A stretch of 39,709 bases of DNA, taken from Kiritimatiellia bacterium. GTDB taxonomy: Bacteria > Verrucomicrobiota > Kiritimatiellia > RFP12 > UBA1067. The number at the start of each line of letters is the position of its first letter. Position 1 is the stretch's first letter. The notes under the pieces were generated by a model, which saw only the letters and a program-made list of their open reading frames with translations, made no database searches and was not told where the DNA came from. The position numbers were made by a program, and so were the translations under genes. Below, piece after piece: positions 1 to 8,360 of the stretch. Where the stretch lies: positions 1 to 39,709 of the forward strand of contig JAGBTH010000125.1 in the NCBI GenBank assembly GCA_017631385.1, written 5' to 3'.

Positions 1-2256
1 TGGGATCAAACTGCATTGTCTGATAAACTTTCAAATGTTGCGACCTTTAGAAATAAAGGTGGTAACAACGCAGAAAATAAGACTTATTCGTCTGGTGGCG
101 GCGGTGGCGCAATAGAGGCTGGTCAAGCTCCTGGCTCATCTAGCTATGGTGGTTATGGCGGTAAGGGCCTTACATCTTCGATTACAGACGTAGAAAAAAT
201 GTATGGTTCTGGCGGTTCGGGCGCAACAGCTAAAAATGGTGGCTATGAAATTATATCTCCTGACGGCGCTGGAAGTAGCTATCCTGCGGCTAAGGGTACA
301 GACGGAGCCGACAACCAGGGCGGCGGCGGTGGCGGCGGCGGCTATCAGAGCAATGGCGGTAAGGGCGGTTCAGGCATTGTCGTATTCCGCTATACGCTTA
401 AGAGCGAAGTTAAGGTCGATGCAGCTGAATATATCGAATCCAAGCTTACGGACAAGGTATATACTGGCTCACTCTTGATGTCTGGCTTGACCGAAGATAC
501 GGCGTATACCGTCTCTGAAGAGGGTGGCGTTAATGTTGGTGAATACACTGTTCAAGTTACGCTTAAGTCTGGCTTCGTTTGGGCCGACGGTAATACGAGC
601 TCTACGAGTAACTTCACTTGGAAGATTACTAAGAATGCGAACGAGTGGGCGACTGAGCCTTTACTCTCGGTCACGAGCTGGGCTCAGGGCTATGCTCCTA
701 ATGTCAAGTTTGTCGCTCCCGTTCAGACGATTGGCGAGCTTAATGCTACGATTACTACGAACGGCGTAACTGAGGCATTTAGCGGAACCTTGCCGATAGA
801 TCCAGGCGAATATACGATTAATTATTCGGTCTCTGAGACTGATAATTATAATGGTCGTACTTGGAGCGCATCGTTTAAGATTTATCGCTCTGAACCCATA
901 AATGGCGGCTATAGGGTCTTTGGTCTTGGCGAGGATGGTAACGAAGAGGCGATGGTATTTACCCAGTCTGGTAGCTGGAATATTGATAAGAACCTCAAGA
1001 ATGTCCAGTTCCTCGTCGTTGGCGGTGGTGGCGGCGGCGGCGCTGATATTAGTACGTCCAACGAAATTCAGGCTGGCTCTGGCGGTGGCGGCGGTGGCGT
1101 CGTTACAGGTCTTGTAAACTTTGCAGCAGGTCAGACTGTAGCTATTACCGTTGGTGCAGGTGGCCAGGGCGGTGAACGCGGTGGTTCAACAAGTCCATAC
1201 GGTGCAGTTAAGACCCAAGCCGAGAATTCCTCTTTCGCTATTGGTACTGAAACCTCTGTAGTTGCATACGCAGGTGGTGGAGATACAGGGTCAACTGTCA
1301 GCGGAGGTAATAATAATGCTAATACGACTGGCGGTCAGACTGGTGGTAATGGCGGCTCGAGCGCAGGTTCGCGTGCAACTGCGACTGGGCGCGGCGAAGC
1401 TACTTGCGGCAGTGTAAACGATACTGCTAATGTCATCATCTGCTCCAATACACTCGGTAATAAGGGTGGCGCTGGTGCAGCTCAGTACCAGGCTGGCGGT
1501 GGCGGCGGCGCTACAACTGAAGGCGAAGATGGTACTGAAAACGCCGGCGGTAATGGTGGAGAAGGCTTAGCCTCTAATATTATCGGTACAGACCTCGTTT
1601 ACGGTTCTGGCGGCGGCGGTGGTGCCGTAGCTGGTGGCGCTCAAGGTCCTGGCTTAGGTGGTACTGGTGCTGGCAATGGCGGTCAGAGAGAGAATGCTAC
1701 CTCGGCTGCTCCCAACCAGGGCGGCGGCGGTGGCGGCGGCGGCCGCGTTGGTAACGGCGGCAACGGCGGCTCAGGTATCGTAGTCTTCCGTTATATCGTT
1801 AATACTACACCTACAGTTGGTGGCATCGAAGTTAAGGTAGATGCTAATGGCGTAATTACTAATATTACAACAGCTTGTGATAATTTTGTAGTGGTAGGCG
1901 ATATAAGTAATTATAAGTTTGCTGATTATTACACAGCAAGCGTTACGGACGAAGGTAAACTTAAAATTGCTTTGAATCCTGAGGTTGCTACACCTGTAAT
2001 TAACGAAACAGCCTCTGATAAGGATGATGCAATCGTAGTTACTGACGAGGTGGTTACGCTTGGCGTTATTAATGCGAAGGTGGGGCTTTATTATAGTGTT
2101 GAGGCGTATAGCGATCCAACTTGTGCTGGAGAGGCAATTATGGCTACAACACCAGAGCTAGCAACTAGCGAAACTCTTAGCCTTGAAATCGCTAAGCCTG
2201 ATGCTGACGCGGCATTCTTTAGGGTTGTTGTAACGGATATACCGACAGCTGAGTAA
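1..2256 (+). CDS. Glycine-rich surface protein with Ig-like segments, 5' partial
   Basis: The reading frame is open from base 1, so the true start lies outside the window. A TTG at base 16 is only an in-frame leucine codon and I do not take it as the start. About 750 residues are visible. There are two glycine-rich domains: the tail of one (about residues 1-130) and a complete one (about 330-600). Both end in the same signature, runs of seven or eight glycines followed by NGG-GGSGIVVFRY. The complete one begins with QFLVVGGGGGGG. This pattern fits the glycine-rich domain family found in large secreted proteins. Two Ig-like or MBG-like beta segments lie between them (VYTGS...YTV and PGEYTINYSVSETDNYNG). 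The C-terminus (AAFFRVVVTD) lacks a clear sorting signal or membrane segment. It is probably exported and cell-surface or extracellular; the function is unknown. A strong terminator follows. Confidence 0.75.
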   Translation, partial: WDQTALSDKLSNVATFRNKGGNNAENKTYSSGGGGGAIEAGQAPGSSSYGGYGGKGLTSSITDVEKMYGSGGSGATAKNGGYEIISPDGAGSSYPAAKGTDGADNQGGGGGGGGYQSNGGKGGSGIVVFRYTLKSEVKVDAAEYIESKLTDKVYTGSLLMSGLTEDTAYTVSEEGGVNVGEYTVQVTLKSGFVWADGNTSSTSNFTWKITKNANEWATEPLLSVTSWAQGYAPNVKFVAPVQTIGELNATITTNGVTEAFSGTLPIDPGEYTINYSVSETDNYNGRTWSASFKIYRSEPINGGYRVFGLGEDGNEEAMVFTQSGSWNIDKNLKNVQFLVVGGGGGGGADISTSNEIQAGSGGGGGGVVTGLVNFAAGQTVAITVGAGGQGGERGGSTSPYGAVKTQAENSSFAIGTETSVVAYAGGGDTGSTVSGGNNNANTTGGQTGGNGGSSAGSRATATGRGEATCGSVNDTANVIICSNTLGNKGGAGAAQYQAGGGGGATTEGEDGTENAGGNGGEGLASNIIGTDLVYGSGGGGGAVAGGAQGPGLGGTGAGNGGQRENATSAAPNQGGGGGGGGRVGNGGNGGSGIVVFRYIVNTTPTVGGIEVKVDANGVITNITTACDNFVVVGDISNYKFADYYTASVTDEGKLKIALNPEVATPVINETASDKDDAIVVTDEVVTLGVINAKVGLYYSVEAYSDPTCAGEAIMATTPELATSETLSLEIAKPDADAAFFRVVVTDIPTAE

Positions 2257-2284
2257 GTATCTATTTTACTTCAATAAAAACATA

Positions 2285-2322
2285 GCCCGTGACTTTAAAA
2301 AAGTCGCGGGTTTTGTTTTTTT
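2285..2322 (+). terminator. Rho-independent terminator of the glycine-rich gene
   Basis: The arms are gcccgtgact and agtcgcgggt, which pair over 10 bases with G-U wobbles around a short A-rich loop. A T-rich run (ttttgttttttt) follows. It lies 28 bases after the stop codon and separates this gene from the comM-recA operon. Confidence 0.9.
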
Positions 2323-2385
2323 AAGATTAAAAAAATCTTCTAAAAAATTGGCTTCATTTTAGGCCGTTTTTTCGGGCGTTTTTGA

Positions 2386-2455
2386 GAAGTGTTACATTAT
2401 CGTTACAATAACGTTACAAAAATGTAACGATAATGTAACGATAATGTAATACTTC
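2386..2455. promoter_or_regulatory. Palindromic array with 11-bp period upstream of comM
   Basis: Two 33-base arms (2386-2418 and 2423-2455) are inverted copies around an AAAA centre, with only three non-matching positions, one of them a possible G-T pair. The sequence is also built of 11-bp units: GTTACATTATC, GTTACAATAAC, GTTACAAAAAT, GTAACGATAAT, GTAACGATAAT, GTAATAC. The GTTAC orientation flips to GTAAC at the dyad. One helical turn is about 10.5 bp, so the units fall on one DNA face. The right end overlaps where the -35 of the promoter at 2469 would be. I infer a multi-site operator for the operon ending in recA. A hairpin acting in RNA (T-rich bases follow) is the alternative. Confidence 0.7.
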
Positions 2456-2468
2456 TTTTTCTTAAATA

Positions 2469-2477
2469 TGCGATAAT
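2469..2477 (+). promoter_or_regulatory. Likely extended -10 promoter for comM operon
   Basis: TGC-GATAAT matches an extended -10 with one mismatch from TATAAT. It lies 39 bases before the comM ATG and directly downstream of the palindromic array. No good -35 is visible outside the array. Confidence 0.5.
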
Positions 2478-2516
2478 CTTTTTGTCGACTGAGATGTCAG
2501 ACAGAAAGGATTTCAA

Positions 2517-4067
2517 ATGTTATCGAGATGTTATAGCGCCGCGGTAAATGGTGTTGACGCGTCAACTGTTGAGATAGAAGTGTATTCCGCTAAGGGTACA
2601 AATTCTTTTACGATAGTGGGCTTACCTGACACCGCTGTTAAAGAAGCTAAGGATCGTGTATCAACAGCGCTTAAGAATTCTGGGTATAAATCGAAAGATG
2701 AATTTTCGGTAACAGTTAATTTAGCGCCGGCTGATGTTAAAAAAGAAGGCCCTATTTATGATTTACCGATTGCGATTGGGCTTTTATGCGCTACAGGGCG
2801 GTTAAAGTCGTTGGATTTAGAGGATTATGCTTTAGTTGGTGAGCTTTCGCTTTCTGGTAAAGTTCGTCGTGTAAGAGGTATTTTACCAATGGTTATTGAG
2901 ATGAGGCGCATTGGTAAGGCTGCTGTTTTAGTTCCAGAAGAAAATGCTGAAGAAGCGAGTATTGTCTCAGGGATTGATATTATTCCTGTTGCGACATTGC
3001 GCGATGCGGCTGAGTTTTTAAACGGTAATCTTACTATCGAGCCTATATTTACAAATCTTGAAGATCTTGTTGAGTTAAATCGAGATAATGGTGATGATTT
3101 TGCAGATGTTAAGGGGCAAGCGTTCGTTAAGAGAGCTTTGGAGGTCGCGGTAGCTGGTGGCCATAATGTTCTGATGATTGGATCACCCGGCTCAGGTAAG
3201 ACGATGCTAGCGCGGCGAATACCGTCGATTTTACCGCCTATGTCAGTTGAGGAGGCCTTAGAAGTTTCGCGAATTCATTCAGTAGCTGGGCGTGAAAAAG
3301 GTGGCGGACGGTTTATCACTACTCGCCCGTTTCGCGCGCCGCATCATACTGTAAGTTCTATCGGGCTTTTAGGTGGTGGAGCGCATCCTTTACCGGGTGA
3401 AGTTTCGCTCGCGCATCGCGGCGTATTATTTTTAGATGAGTTTCCTGAATTTCCGCGCCAAGCGTTGGAAGTTTTGCGCCAACCGCTCGAAGATGGTCAT
3501 GTAGCTGTTTCTCGCGCAGCTGCTGCGTGCGATTACCCGAGTAGATTCATGCTTGTAGCAGCGATGAATCCTTGCCCATGTGGATATTATAATGATCCGA
3601 CGCGTGAGTGTCGTTGCAGTCAGTCTCAGATTTTAAAGTATCAGCGTAGAGTATCGGGACCTTTATTGGATCGTATAGATATTCAAGTTGGTGTTAGCGC
3701 AGTACCGGTTAAGGATTTAGATTCATTATCTACTGGGGAATCTAGTAGTGTAATTCGTGAGCGCGTTTTACAAGCTAGAGAAATGCAAAAATTACGTTAT
3801 CGAGGTGTTCACGGTGTATTTTCGAATGCGGATGCTAAAAGTCGAGATTTAAAAGAGGTTTGTAAGCTAACTACAGAGGCGGCGGGTGAGGTTAGACGAA
3901 CGATTGAAGCGCTTAGTCTTTCGGCTAGAGCGTACGATAGGATCTTAAGAGTCGCTAGAACTATAGCTGATCTCGCGGGTGAGGAATGTGTAAATCGCGA
4001 GGCTATACTTGAAGCTGCGTCATATAGGCAGTTGGATTCTGAGGATGGAGAGTCATTTTGGGCGTAA
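2517..4067 (+). CDS. comM: YifB/ComM family Mg-chelatase-like AAA+ ATPase
   Basis: The protein has 516 residues, the usual length for this family. The N-terminal Lon-S5-like (ChlI) domain begins with the typical MLSRCYSAAVNGVDA and carries NLAPADVKKEGPIYDLP. The AAA+ core has Walker A GSPGSGKT at residues 222-229 and Walker B GVLFLDEFPEF near 302. The cysteine motif NPCPCGYY follows, and the C-terminal Mg-chelatase domain ends the protein. ComM is known as a hexameric helicase that promotes branch migration during integration of transformed DNA. Other family members have no proven role. An AGAAAGGA Shine-Dalgarno supports the start. It is the first gene of an apparent operon with an unknown gene, yraN and recA, which agrees with a recombination role. 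Confidence 0.93.
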   Translation: MLSRCYSAAVNGVDASTVEIEVYSAKGTNSFTIVGLPDTAVKEAKDRVSTALKNSGYKSKDEFSVTVNLAPADVKKEGPIYDLPIAIGLLCATGRLKSLDLEDYALVGELSLSGKVRRVRGILPMVIEMRRIGKAAVLVPEENAEEASIVSGIDIIPVATLRDAAEFLNGNLTIEPIFTNLEDLVELNRDNGDDFADVKGQAFVKRALEVAVAGGHNVLMIGSPGSGKTMLARRIPSILPPMSVEEALEVSRIHSVAGREKGGGRFITTRPFRAPHHTVSSIGLLGGGAHPLPGEVSLAHRGVLFLDEFPEFPRQALEVLRQPLEDGHVAVSRAAAACDYPSRFMLVAAMNPCPCGYYNDPTRECRCSQSQILKYQRRVSGPLLDRIDIQVGVSAVPVKDLDSLSTGESSSVIRERVLQAREMQKLRYRGVHGVFSNADAKSRDLKEVCKLTTEAAGEVRRTIEALSLSARAYDRILRVARTIADLAGEECVNREAILEAASYRQLDSEDGESFWA

Positions 4068-4108
4068 TTTTAACTAAATCAATAACAAAAAAAAGAAAGA
4101 GGTGAAAA

Positions 4109-4702
4109 ATGAATAATAATGAATACACCAATACTAATGCAACGAGGAGATTTAGACCTAAGTTGTCGTTTTATAGGGCGAATGCTAAATGTACGGGTGG
4201 AGCTTTAAAGTTGGAGCTTCATCCAGCGCATGATGATGTTGATGGCTCGATAATGGCGACTTTCGCTAAACAGCTTACTATTGGCGATAGGCATAAAATG
4301 CCTCCGGTTTTCGCGACATTTGATTGGGATAATAGTATTTGTGTTAAGTTGGATTTTAATGATCTTACTAAAATGCTCGAAGTTTTTAGAGGTTTTAAGG
4401 AGTCGCTAGAAGATGGTAAAGGGTTATTCCATGTTTCGCCCGCAGGTACAACTAAGATTTCGCTTCGCCATTTAGTTGAGCGCGAAGGTTGTTATTCATT
4501 CGATGTTTACAGGAGTAAGCCTGGCTCTCCCGAATCGAAGAGCGCTCATATTATGCTTTCGGCGAATGAAGCGTATGGACTAGCGATAGCTATAGAGGAT
4601 TCGTTAGGCGCGATATGCTTCGGGATTCCCGAAGTAATTCCGCGAGATACCAGTAATTATAAGCGCCGCGTTAAGGAGATGGGTAATGTTCCTGCTGCGT
4701 AA
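4109..4702 (+). CDS. Uncharacterised protein in the recA operon
   Basis: A 197-residue soluble protein with no signal peptide or membrane segment. I do not recognise a named domain. It begins with an Asn-rich tail (MNNNEYTNTNATRR). Predicted beta-type segments follow (FRPKLSFYRANAKCTGGALKLEL, written here only as its course from residue 16 to 38), then FATFDWDNSICVKLDF, GLFHVSPAGTTKISL and a C-terminal helical part around NEAYGLAIAIEDSLGAICFG. The order of strands then helix recalls small ssDNA-binding folds such as PC4/Whirly, but that is only an impression. It may be a lineage-conserved PVC protein. The GAAAGAGGTG Shine-Dalgarno is good. The 3' end overlaps yraN by 17 bases, so translation is probably coupled. 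Its place between comM and yraN-recA suggests DNA processing or recombination. Confidence 0.75.
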   Translation: MNNNEYTNTNATRRFRPKLSFYRANAKCTGGALKLELHPAHDDVDGSIMATFAKQLTIGDRHKMPPVFATFDWDNSICVKLDFNDLTKMLEVFRGFKESLEDGKGLFHVSPAGTTKISLRHLVEREGCYSFDVYRSKPGSPESKSAHIMLSANEAYGLAIAIEDSLGAICFGIPEVIPRDTSNYKRRVKEMGNVPAA

Positions 4703-5135
4703 GAAAGCGCGTAACCCCAACGCCAGTATTATAAACGGGCGTTGGGGTGAAGATGTTGCCGTTAAATTTCTTGAGCGGCGTGGGTATAAAATACTTGAGC
4801 GCAATGTTCGCCCTTATAAAAAGGATGAGCGACTCGAGATAGATATTGTCGCATATTCAGAAGAAGCGAGAGCTATTGTATTTGTAGAGGTTAAGCAGCA
4901 CTCTAAACATAGTGAATATGAGCGGCGCTTACGTAGTATTGATAGGCGAAAGCGTTTACTTATGCGCCGAGTTTGTAAGGCGTGGATTTTAGTGCATAAA
5001 TGGACGGGGTCGTACAGATTCGATGTTATTGAAGTTTTCGGAACGCCGGAAGCTAAAAATGAAGTTGAGATAGATCATATAGAGCGCGTTGATATTTTTG
5101 TCGGGCGTGAAAAATATGTAAATTGGTGCGAATAA
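4686..5135 (+). CDS. yraN: YraN family (UPF0102) nuclease-like protein
   Basis: A 149-residue protein with the full YraN/UPF0102 core: RWGEDVAVKFLERRGYKILERN near residue 20, the acidic pair EIDIVA, then IVFVEVKQHS. The spacing of E, D and ExK fits the PD-(D/E)xK nuclease fold of the family, which resembles Holliday-junction resolvases. The biochemical role remains largely unproven. It is slightly longer than the usual 115-130 residues. An AAGGAGATGGG Shine-Dalgarno lies inside the end of the preceding gene. With comM upstream and recA 32 bases downstream, a recombination function is plausible. Confidence 0.88.
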   Translation: MFLLRKKARNPNASIINGRWGEDVAVKFLERRGYKILERNVRPYKKDERLEIDIVAYSEEARAIVFVEVKQHSKHSEYERRLRSIDRRKRLLMRRVCKAWILVHKWTGSYRFDVIEVFGTPEAKNEVEIDHIERVDIFVGREKYVNWCE

Positions 5136-5167
5136 ATTTAAATTAAATAAACTGAAAGGGGGCTATT

Positions 5168-6190
5168 ATGGCCAAAGACGGAATAATAAATAAAATTAGT
5201 TCAGCTCTTGATGATGTAATGAAGTCAATACGTAAAGAATTTGGGGAGATGTCGATAATGCGCTTGGGCGAAGAAGCGCGTAGCGATATTGAAGCAATAT
5301 CAACGGGAGCACTTTCGTTAGATATGGCTTTAGGTATTGGAGGATTGCCTAAAGGGCGTATTATTGAACTTTATGGGCATGAATCATCGGGTAAAACCAC
5401 TCTCGCCTTACATGTAGTAGCGAACGCTCAAAAGTCTGGAGGTGTTGCCGCGTTTATAGATGCAGAGCATGCTTTAGATCCATCGTATGCGCGTAAAATC
5501 GGGGTGGATTTAGAGAATTTAGTAGTTTCGCAACCTTCAAGCGGAGAAGAAGCTCTATGTATTTGTGAGTCATTAATAAAATCTGGCGCTGTAGATGTAG
5601 TAGTTGTCGATTCTGTAGCTGCATTAACGCCTAGAGCTGAGATAGATGGTAATATGGGTGATAGTCACATTGGATTACAGGCGCGACTTATGTCTCAGGC
5701 AATGCGCAAATTAACTGCCGCGATAGCACAAACTAAGACATTGTGCATATTTACAAATCAAGTCCGCGACAAAATCGGGGTTATGTTTGGTAATCCTGAG
5801 ACTACGCCTGGTGGTAAGGCATTAAAGTTTTATGCTTCATGCAGATTGCAAGTTCAGCGTATCGGAGCGATAAAAAATAGTCAAAACGAAGTAGTTGGTA
5901 ATCGTACGCGTGTAAAAATTGTTAAAAATAAGGTCGCGCCTCCCTTTACTGATGCTGAATTTGATATTCTTTATTCTTGCGGAATTTCGCGAGAAGGCTC
6001 GGTTTTAGATGCGGCATTAGCGCGCGGCATAGTAGAGAAGCGCGGCAGTTGGATTAGTTATGGCTCTAGCCAATTAGGTCAGGGTACACTCGCGGCAATC
6101 GACTATTTAAGAGAAAATCCAGATGTTTGTGAAGAGATAATAGAAAAGGTACAAATAACCCCTGTTTTAGAAGCTAGTAAAAAGAAATAA
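5168..6190 (+). CDS. recA: Recombinase RecA
   Basis: A 340-residue RecA that forms the ATP-dependent filament on ssDNA for homologous recombination and SOS induction. Walker A is GHESSGKT at residues 70-77; most RecA proteins have Pro where His71 stands. The family signature [16 protein letters not shown] (usually ALKFYASVRLDIRR) is present, as are loop L1/L2 sequences ([19 protein letters not shown] and [21 protein letters not shown]). The C-terminus is short and Lys-rich (EASKKK) rather than acidic. A strong AAAGGGGG Shine-Dalgarno precedes the ATG. It closes the comM operon. No LexA gene is in the window, so SOS control cannot be judged beyond the array upstream of comM. Confidence 0.98.
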   Translation: MAKDGIINKISSALDDVMKSIRKEFGEMSIMRLGEEARSDIEAISTGALSLDMALGIGGLPKGRIIELYGHESSGKTTLALHVVANAQKSGGVAAFIDAEHALDPSYARKIGVDLENLVVSQPSSGEEALCICESLIKSGAVDVVVVDSVAALTPRAEIDGNMGDSHIGLQARLMSQAMRKLTAAIAQTKTLCIFTNQVRDKIGVMFGNPETTPGGKALKFYASCRLQVQRIGAIKNSQNEVVGNRTRVKIVKNKVAPPFTDAEFDILYSCGISREGSVLDAALARGIVEKRGSWISYGSSQLGQGTLAAIDYLRENPDVCEEIIEKVQITPVLEASKKK

Positions 6191-6235
6191 TTTTGGGTGT
6201 TTAGGAATATCAATTGCGCATTTTAGAGAGAAATG

Positions 6236-6244
6236 TGGTATAAT
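6236..6244 (+). promoter_or_regulatory. Extended -10 promoter of metallophosphoesterase
   Basis: TGG-TATAAT lies 33 bases before the ATG at 6278. No convincing -35 is visible; TTGCGC at 6214 has a 19-base spacer. It implies a separate transcript after recA. Confidence 0.7.
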
Positions 6245-6277
6245 TTGGTAAATAGATTTTTAAGGAGGGATATCATA

Positions 6278-7495
6278 ATGAATAGAAGAGACTTTTTAAA
6301 GCTTTCAACAATGGCTGCGGCTACGCCAATAGTTTCGGCTTTTGGAGCGTCGAATAATGACGCGGGTTCCCCAAAGTCTACGTCAGGTTCAGCGCTATTT
6401 AGGGTTAAGCCTTATGTTCAGCTTTTTGACGAGGATTCTGTTTGCATTACTTGGATGACGAGCGAGAAGACTACGGGATATGTGACCTGGAGTCAGGATA
6501 ATTGGAGCTCTAAGGAGCGCGCATGGGATGAGACTGACGGCTTATTAGACGCTAACTTCTTCGTTCATCGCGCGACGATTGTCGGCATTGATCCTAAAAA
6601 GCCTCTTCTTTATCGTGTTCATTCTCGCCCGTTCGAGAAGTTCGGTCCTTATGGTGTAAAATATTCTGCTCCTGAAGAAACTCTCGATGGCGAGATTAGG
6701 GAGCTTCTACCTAAGAATGGTGTTGTTTCGTGGGGTATGCTTAATGATGTTCATGAAAGAACGTCAATTGTTAAGCGCTTTATCCCTCACATGAAGGATC
6801 TTAACGGCTTTTGCTGCATGAACGGCGATATCATGAATTACGTCGAGAGCGAAAACGGAGTTCTCGGGTGCATCAACAAGCCGTTTTCGTGGGTCGCTCA
6901 GGAGGCGCATCTGCCGGTTTGGTATTTGCGCGGCAATCACGAAACTCGCGGGTGCTTCGCGCGTAATTTGCGCGATTATCTCGCGCTTAAAGATGGTCGC
7001 TATTATGGCGCGGCGACTTTAGGCGGAGTTCGCTTCGCGTTTCTCGACTCTGGCGAAGATAAGAGCGATAAAAACGGCCAATATTCAGGTCTCGTAGCGT
7101 TTGATAGATATCTCGAGGCTCAGAATAAGTGGCTCGAGCGCGAGGTCGCCTCACCCGCTTGGAAGAAAGCGCAGGCGCGCATCGTTTTTCGCCATATCCC
7201 GTTCCCGCTTAGACCAACCGATTCTAAGGGCGGCTGGAAGCATAAATTGCCGCGCTTAACGGATATGGATAAAATCCTTCAGGGCGCGAATGTCTCGCTC
7301 GGTATGTCGGCGCATATTCACTTTGCCGAATGGTATCTGCCGATTCCTGAAAGGCCTTACCACCTTATTACAGGCGGTGGTCCTGATCCGAATGACGCGT
7401 TCCTTACTAAATGCTTTTTCTATAAGCGTAAACTTAAGATTGTTCAGATAGACGAGAAGAGCAAGAAGAGTTTCGATAGAACGATTCATGTCTAA
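6278..7495 (+). CDS. Tat-exported calcineurin-like metallophosphoesterase
   Basis: A 405-residue protein. I chose the ATG at 6278 because a perfect AAGGAGG lies ten bases before it and the N-terminus becomes a classic twin-arginine signal (NRRDFLKLS, then an Ala-rich segment). The upstream in-frame ATG at 6233 would overlap the promoter. A fibronectin-like segment (about residues 35-130, VQLFDEDSVCITWMTS) precedes the phosphoesterase domain, as in purple acid phosphatases. Metal-binding motifs are NDVHE, NGDIMN, RGNHETR, FRHIPF and SAHIHF. It probably hydrolyses phosphate esters or phosphodiesters in the periplasm after folding with its metals in the cytoplasm. The substrate cannot be told from sequence. 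The ACP-like gene follows after five bases. Confidence 0.88.
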   Translation: MNRRDFLKLSTMAAATPIVSAFGASNNDAGSPKSTSGSALFRVKPYVQLFDEDSVCITWMTSEKTTGYVTWSQDNWSSKERAWDETDGLLDANFFVHRATIVGIDPKKPLLYRVHSRPFEKFGPYGVKYSAPEETLDGEIRELLPKNGVVSWGMLNDVHERTSIVKRFIPHMKDLNGFCCMNGDIMNYVESENGVLGCINKPFSWVAQEAHLPVWYLRGNHETRGCFARNLRDYLALKDGRYYGAATLGGVRFAFLDSGEDKSDKNGQYSGLVAFDRYLEAQNKWLEREVASPAWKKAQARIVFRHIPFPLRPTDSKGGWKHKLPRLTDMDKILQGANVSLGMSAHIHFAEWYLPIPERPYHLITGGGPDPNDAFLTKCFFYKRKLKIVQIDEKSKKSFDRTIHV

Positions 7496-7500
7496 TTATT

Positions 7501-7722
7501 ATGGATGAAAAGCAAAACGAATTTTTAAGTCAATTAGCAGGAGTATTAGAAGTTGATTCTATTACTCCTCAAGATGACTATCGTCAAACTCCACTTTGGG
7601 GGTCGCTTACTTGCTTCGCGCTTAAAGTTACGATAATGCAGCATTATGGGCTAGATATTCCTTTAAAGGAACTAGATTCATTTAGCGATGTTAATGCGTT
7701 GATGGAGAAGGTTCTCGCGTGA
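7501..7722 (+). CDS. Acyl carrier protein-like small protein
   Basis: A 73-residue acidic protein with ACP proportions: helix 1 (NEFLSQLAGVLEVD), then TPLWGSLTCFALKVTIMQHYG and a C-terminal helix (DVNALMEKVL). The Ser in WGSL occupies the position of the phosphopantetheine-bearing Ser of DSL, although the preceding Asp is replaced by Gly. The stop codon overlaps the GTG start of the acyltransferase gene that follows, so the two are probably translated together. Freestanding ACPs beside NeuD-type acyltransferases are usual in surface-glycan modification clusters. The donor acyl group is unknown. It could carry a specialised acyl group rather than fatty-acid intermediates. Confidence 0.7.
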   Translation: MDEKQNEFLSQLAGVLEVDSITPQDDYRQTPLWGSLTCFALKVTIMQHYGLDIPLKELDSFSDVNALMEKVLA

Positions 7723-8351
7723 AGAATCTCGTCATAATCGGTGCGGGCGGCTTTGGGCGCGAAATGTTCGCTACAGCTTTAGAGGCGGTAGGATATGGAA
7801 CTGAATTTACTGTCGCGGGGTTTTTAGATGATAATTTCGCCGCGCTAGATTCGTTTAAAAACTATCCGCCTATTTTAGGATCGCTGAAGGATTATGAGAT
7901 AAAAGAGAATGATGTTTTTATAACGGCTTTAGGCTCGGTAAAAACACGTAAAAAGTGTGTTCAAGCGATAGAAGCGCGAGGAGGGCGCTTTATCTCTATT
8001 ATTCATCGCTCAGCGACGGTTGGGCCTAACGTTGAAATTGGCGAAGGCTCATTTTTAGCGCCTAATACTACGCTTACAGCCGATATAAAAATAGGGCGTC
8101 ATTCTTGCGTTTTTCATAATTCATCGATTGGTCATGATAGCGTTTTAGGTGATTTTACTCACGTCTATGCCCAATGCGCGATAGGCGGTGCTGTTGTTAT
8201 GAGCGCTGGCTCGGTAGTCTACCCAGGCTCAGTAGTAACGCCGCGCCGTAAAATAGGCGAAGGCGCTGTCGTGGGAGCCATGTCAGCAGTATTTACAGAT
8301 GTCCCCGATAACGTAACGGTTTTTGGTAATCCCGCTAAAGAACTTAGTTAA
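7719..8351 (+). CDS. NeuD/PglD-type sugar O- or N-acyltransferase
   Basis: A 210-residue protein. The N-terminal Rossmann-like sugar-nucleotide domain begins with NLVIIGAGGFGREMFATA. A left-handed beta-helix of hexapeptide repeats follows (GPNVEIGEGSFLAPNTTLTA, IGRHSCVFHNSSIGHDSVLG). The His in SIGHDS is the likely catalytic base. The ending VFGNPAKEL is typical. The family transfers acetyl or other acyl groups to sugars on sialic acid, capsule or LPS precursors. The start is GTG at 7719, overlapping the stop of the ACP-like gene. The pair may use the ACP as acyl donor; this is an inference. Confidence 0.85.
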   Translation: MKNLVIIGAGGFGREMFATALEAVGYGTEFTVAGFLDDNFAALDSFKNYPPILGSLKDYEIKENDVFITALGSVKTRKKCVQAIEARGGRFISIIHRSATVGPNVEIGEGSFLAPNTTLTADIKIGRHSCVFHNSSIGHDSVLGDFTHVYAQCAIGGAVVMSAGSVVYPGSVVTPRRKIGEGAVVGAMSAVFTDVPDNVTVFGNPAKELS

Positions 8352-8360
8352 AATTTAACA

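Noticed and set aside
1-1800. GGC/GGT runs as a simple-sequence or low-complexity artefact
   Set aside because: The frame stays open throughout, the runs alternate with Ig-like sequence, and the ending motif recurs, so it is a true coding repeat.
2386-2455. Array read simply as a second terminator for the glycine-rich gene
   Set aside because: A strong terminator already stands at 2285-2322. The stem is AT-rich, has internal 11-bp periodicity and adjoins a promoter, so an operator explains more. Termination is kept as an alternative.
6233-6277. Earlier start for the Tat metallophosphoesterase
   Set aside because: The ATG at 6233 lies in the -10 region, and it would bury the twin-arginine signal behind 15 extra residues.
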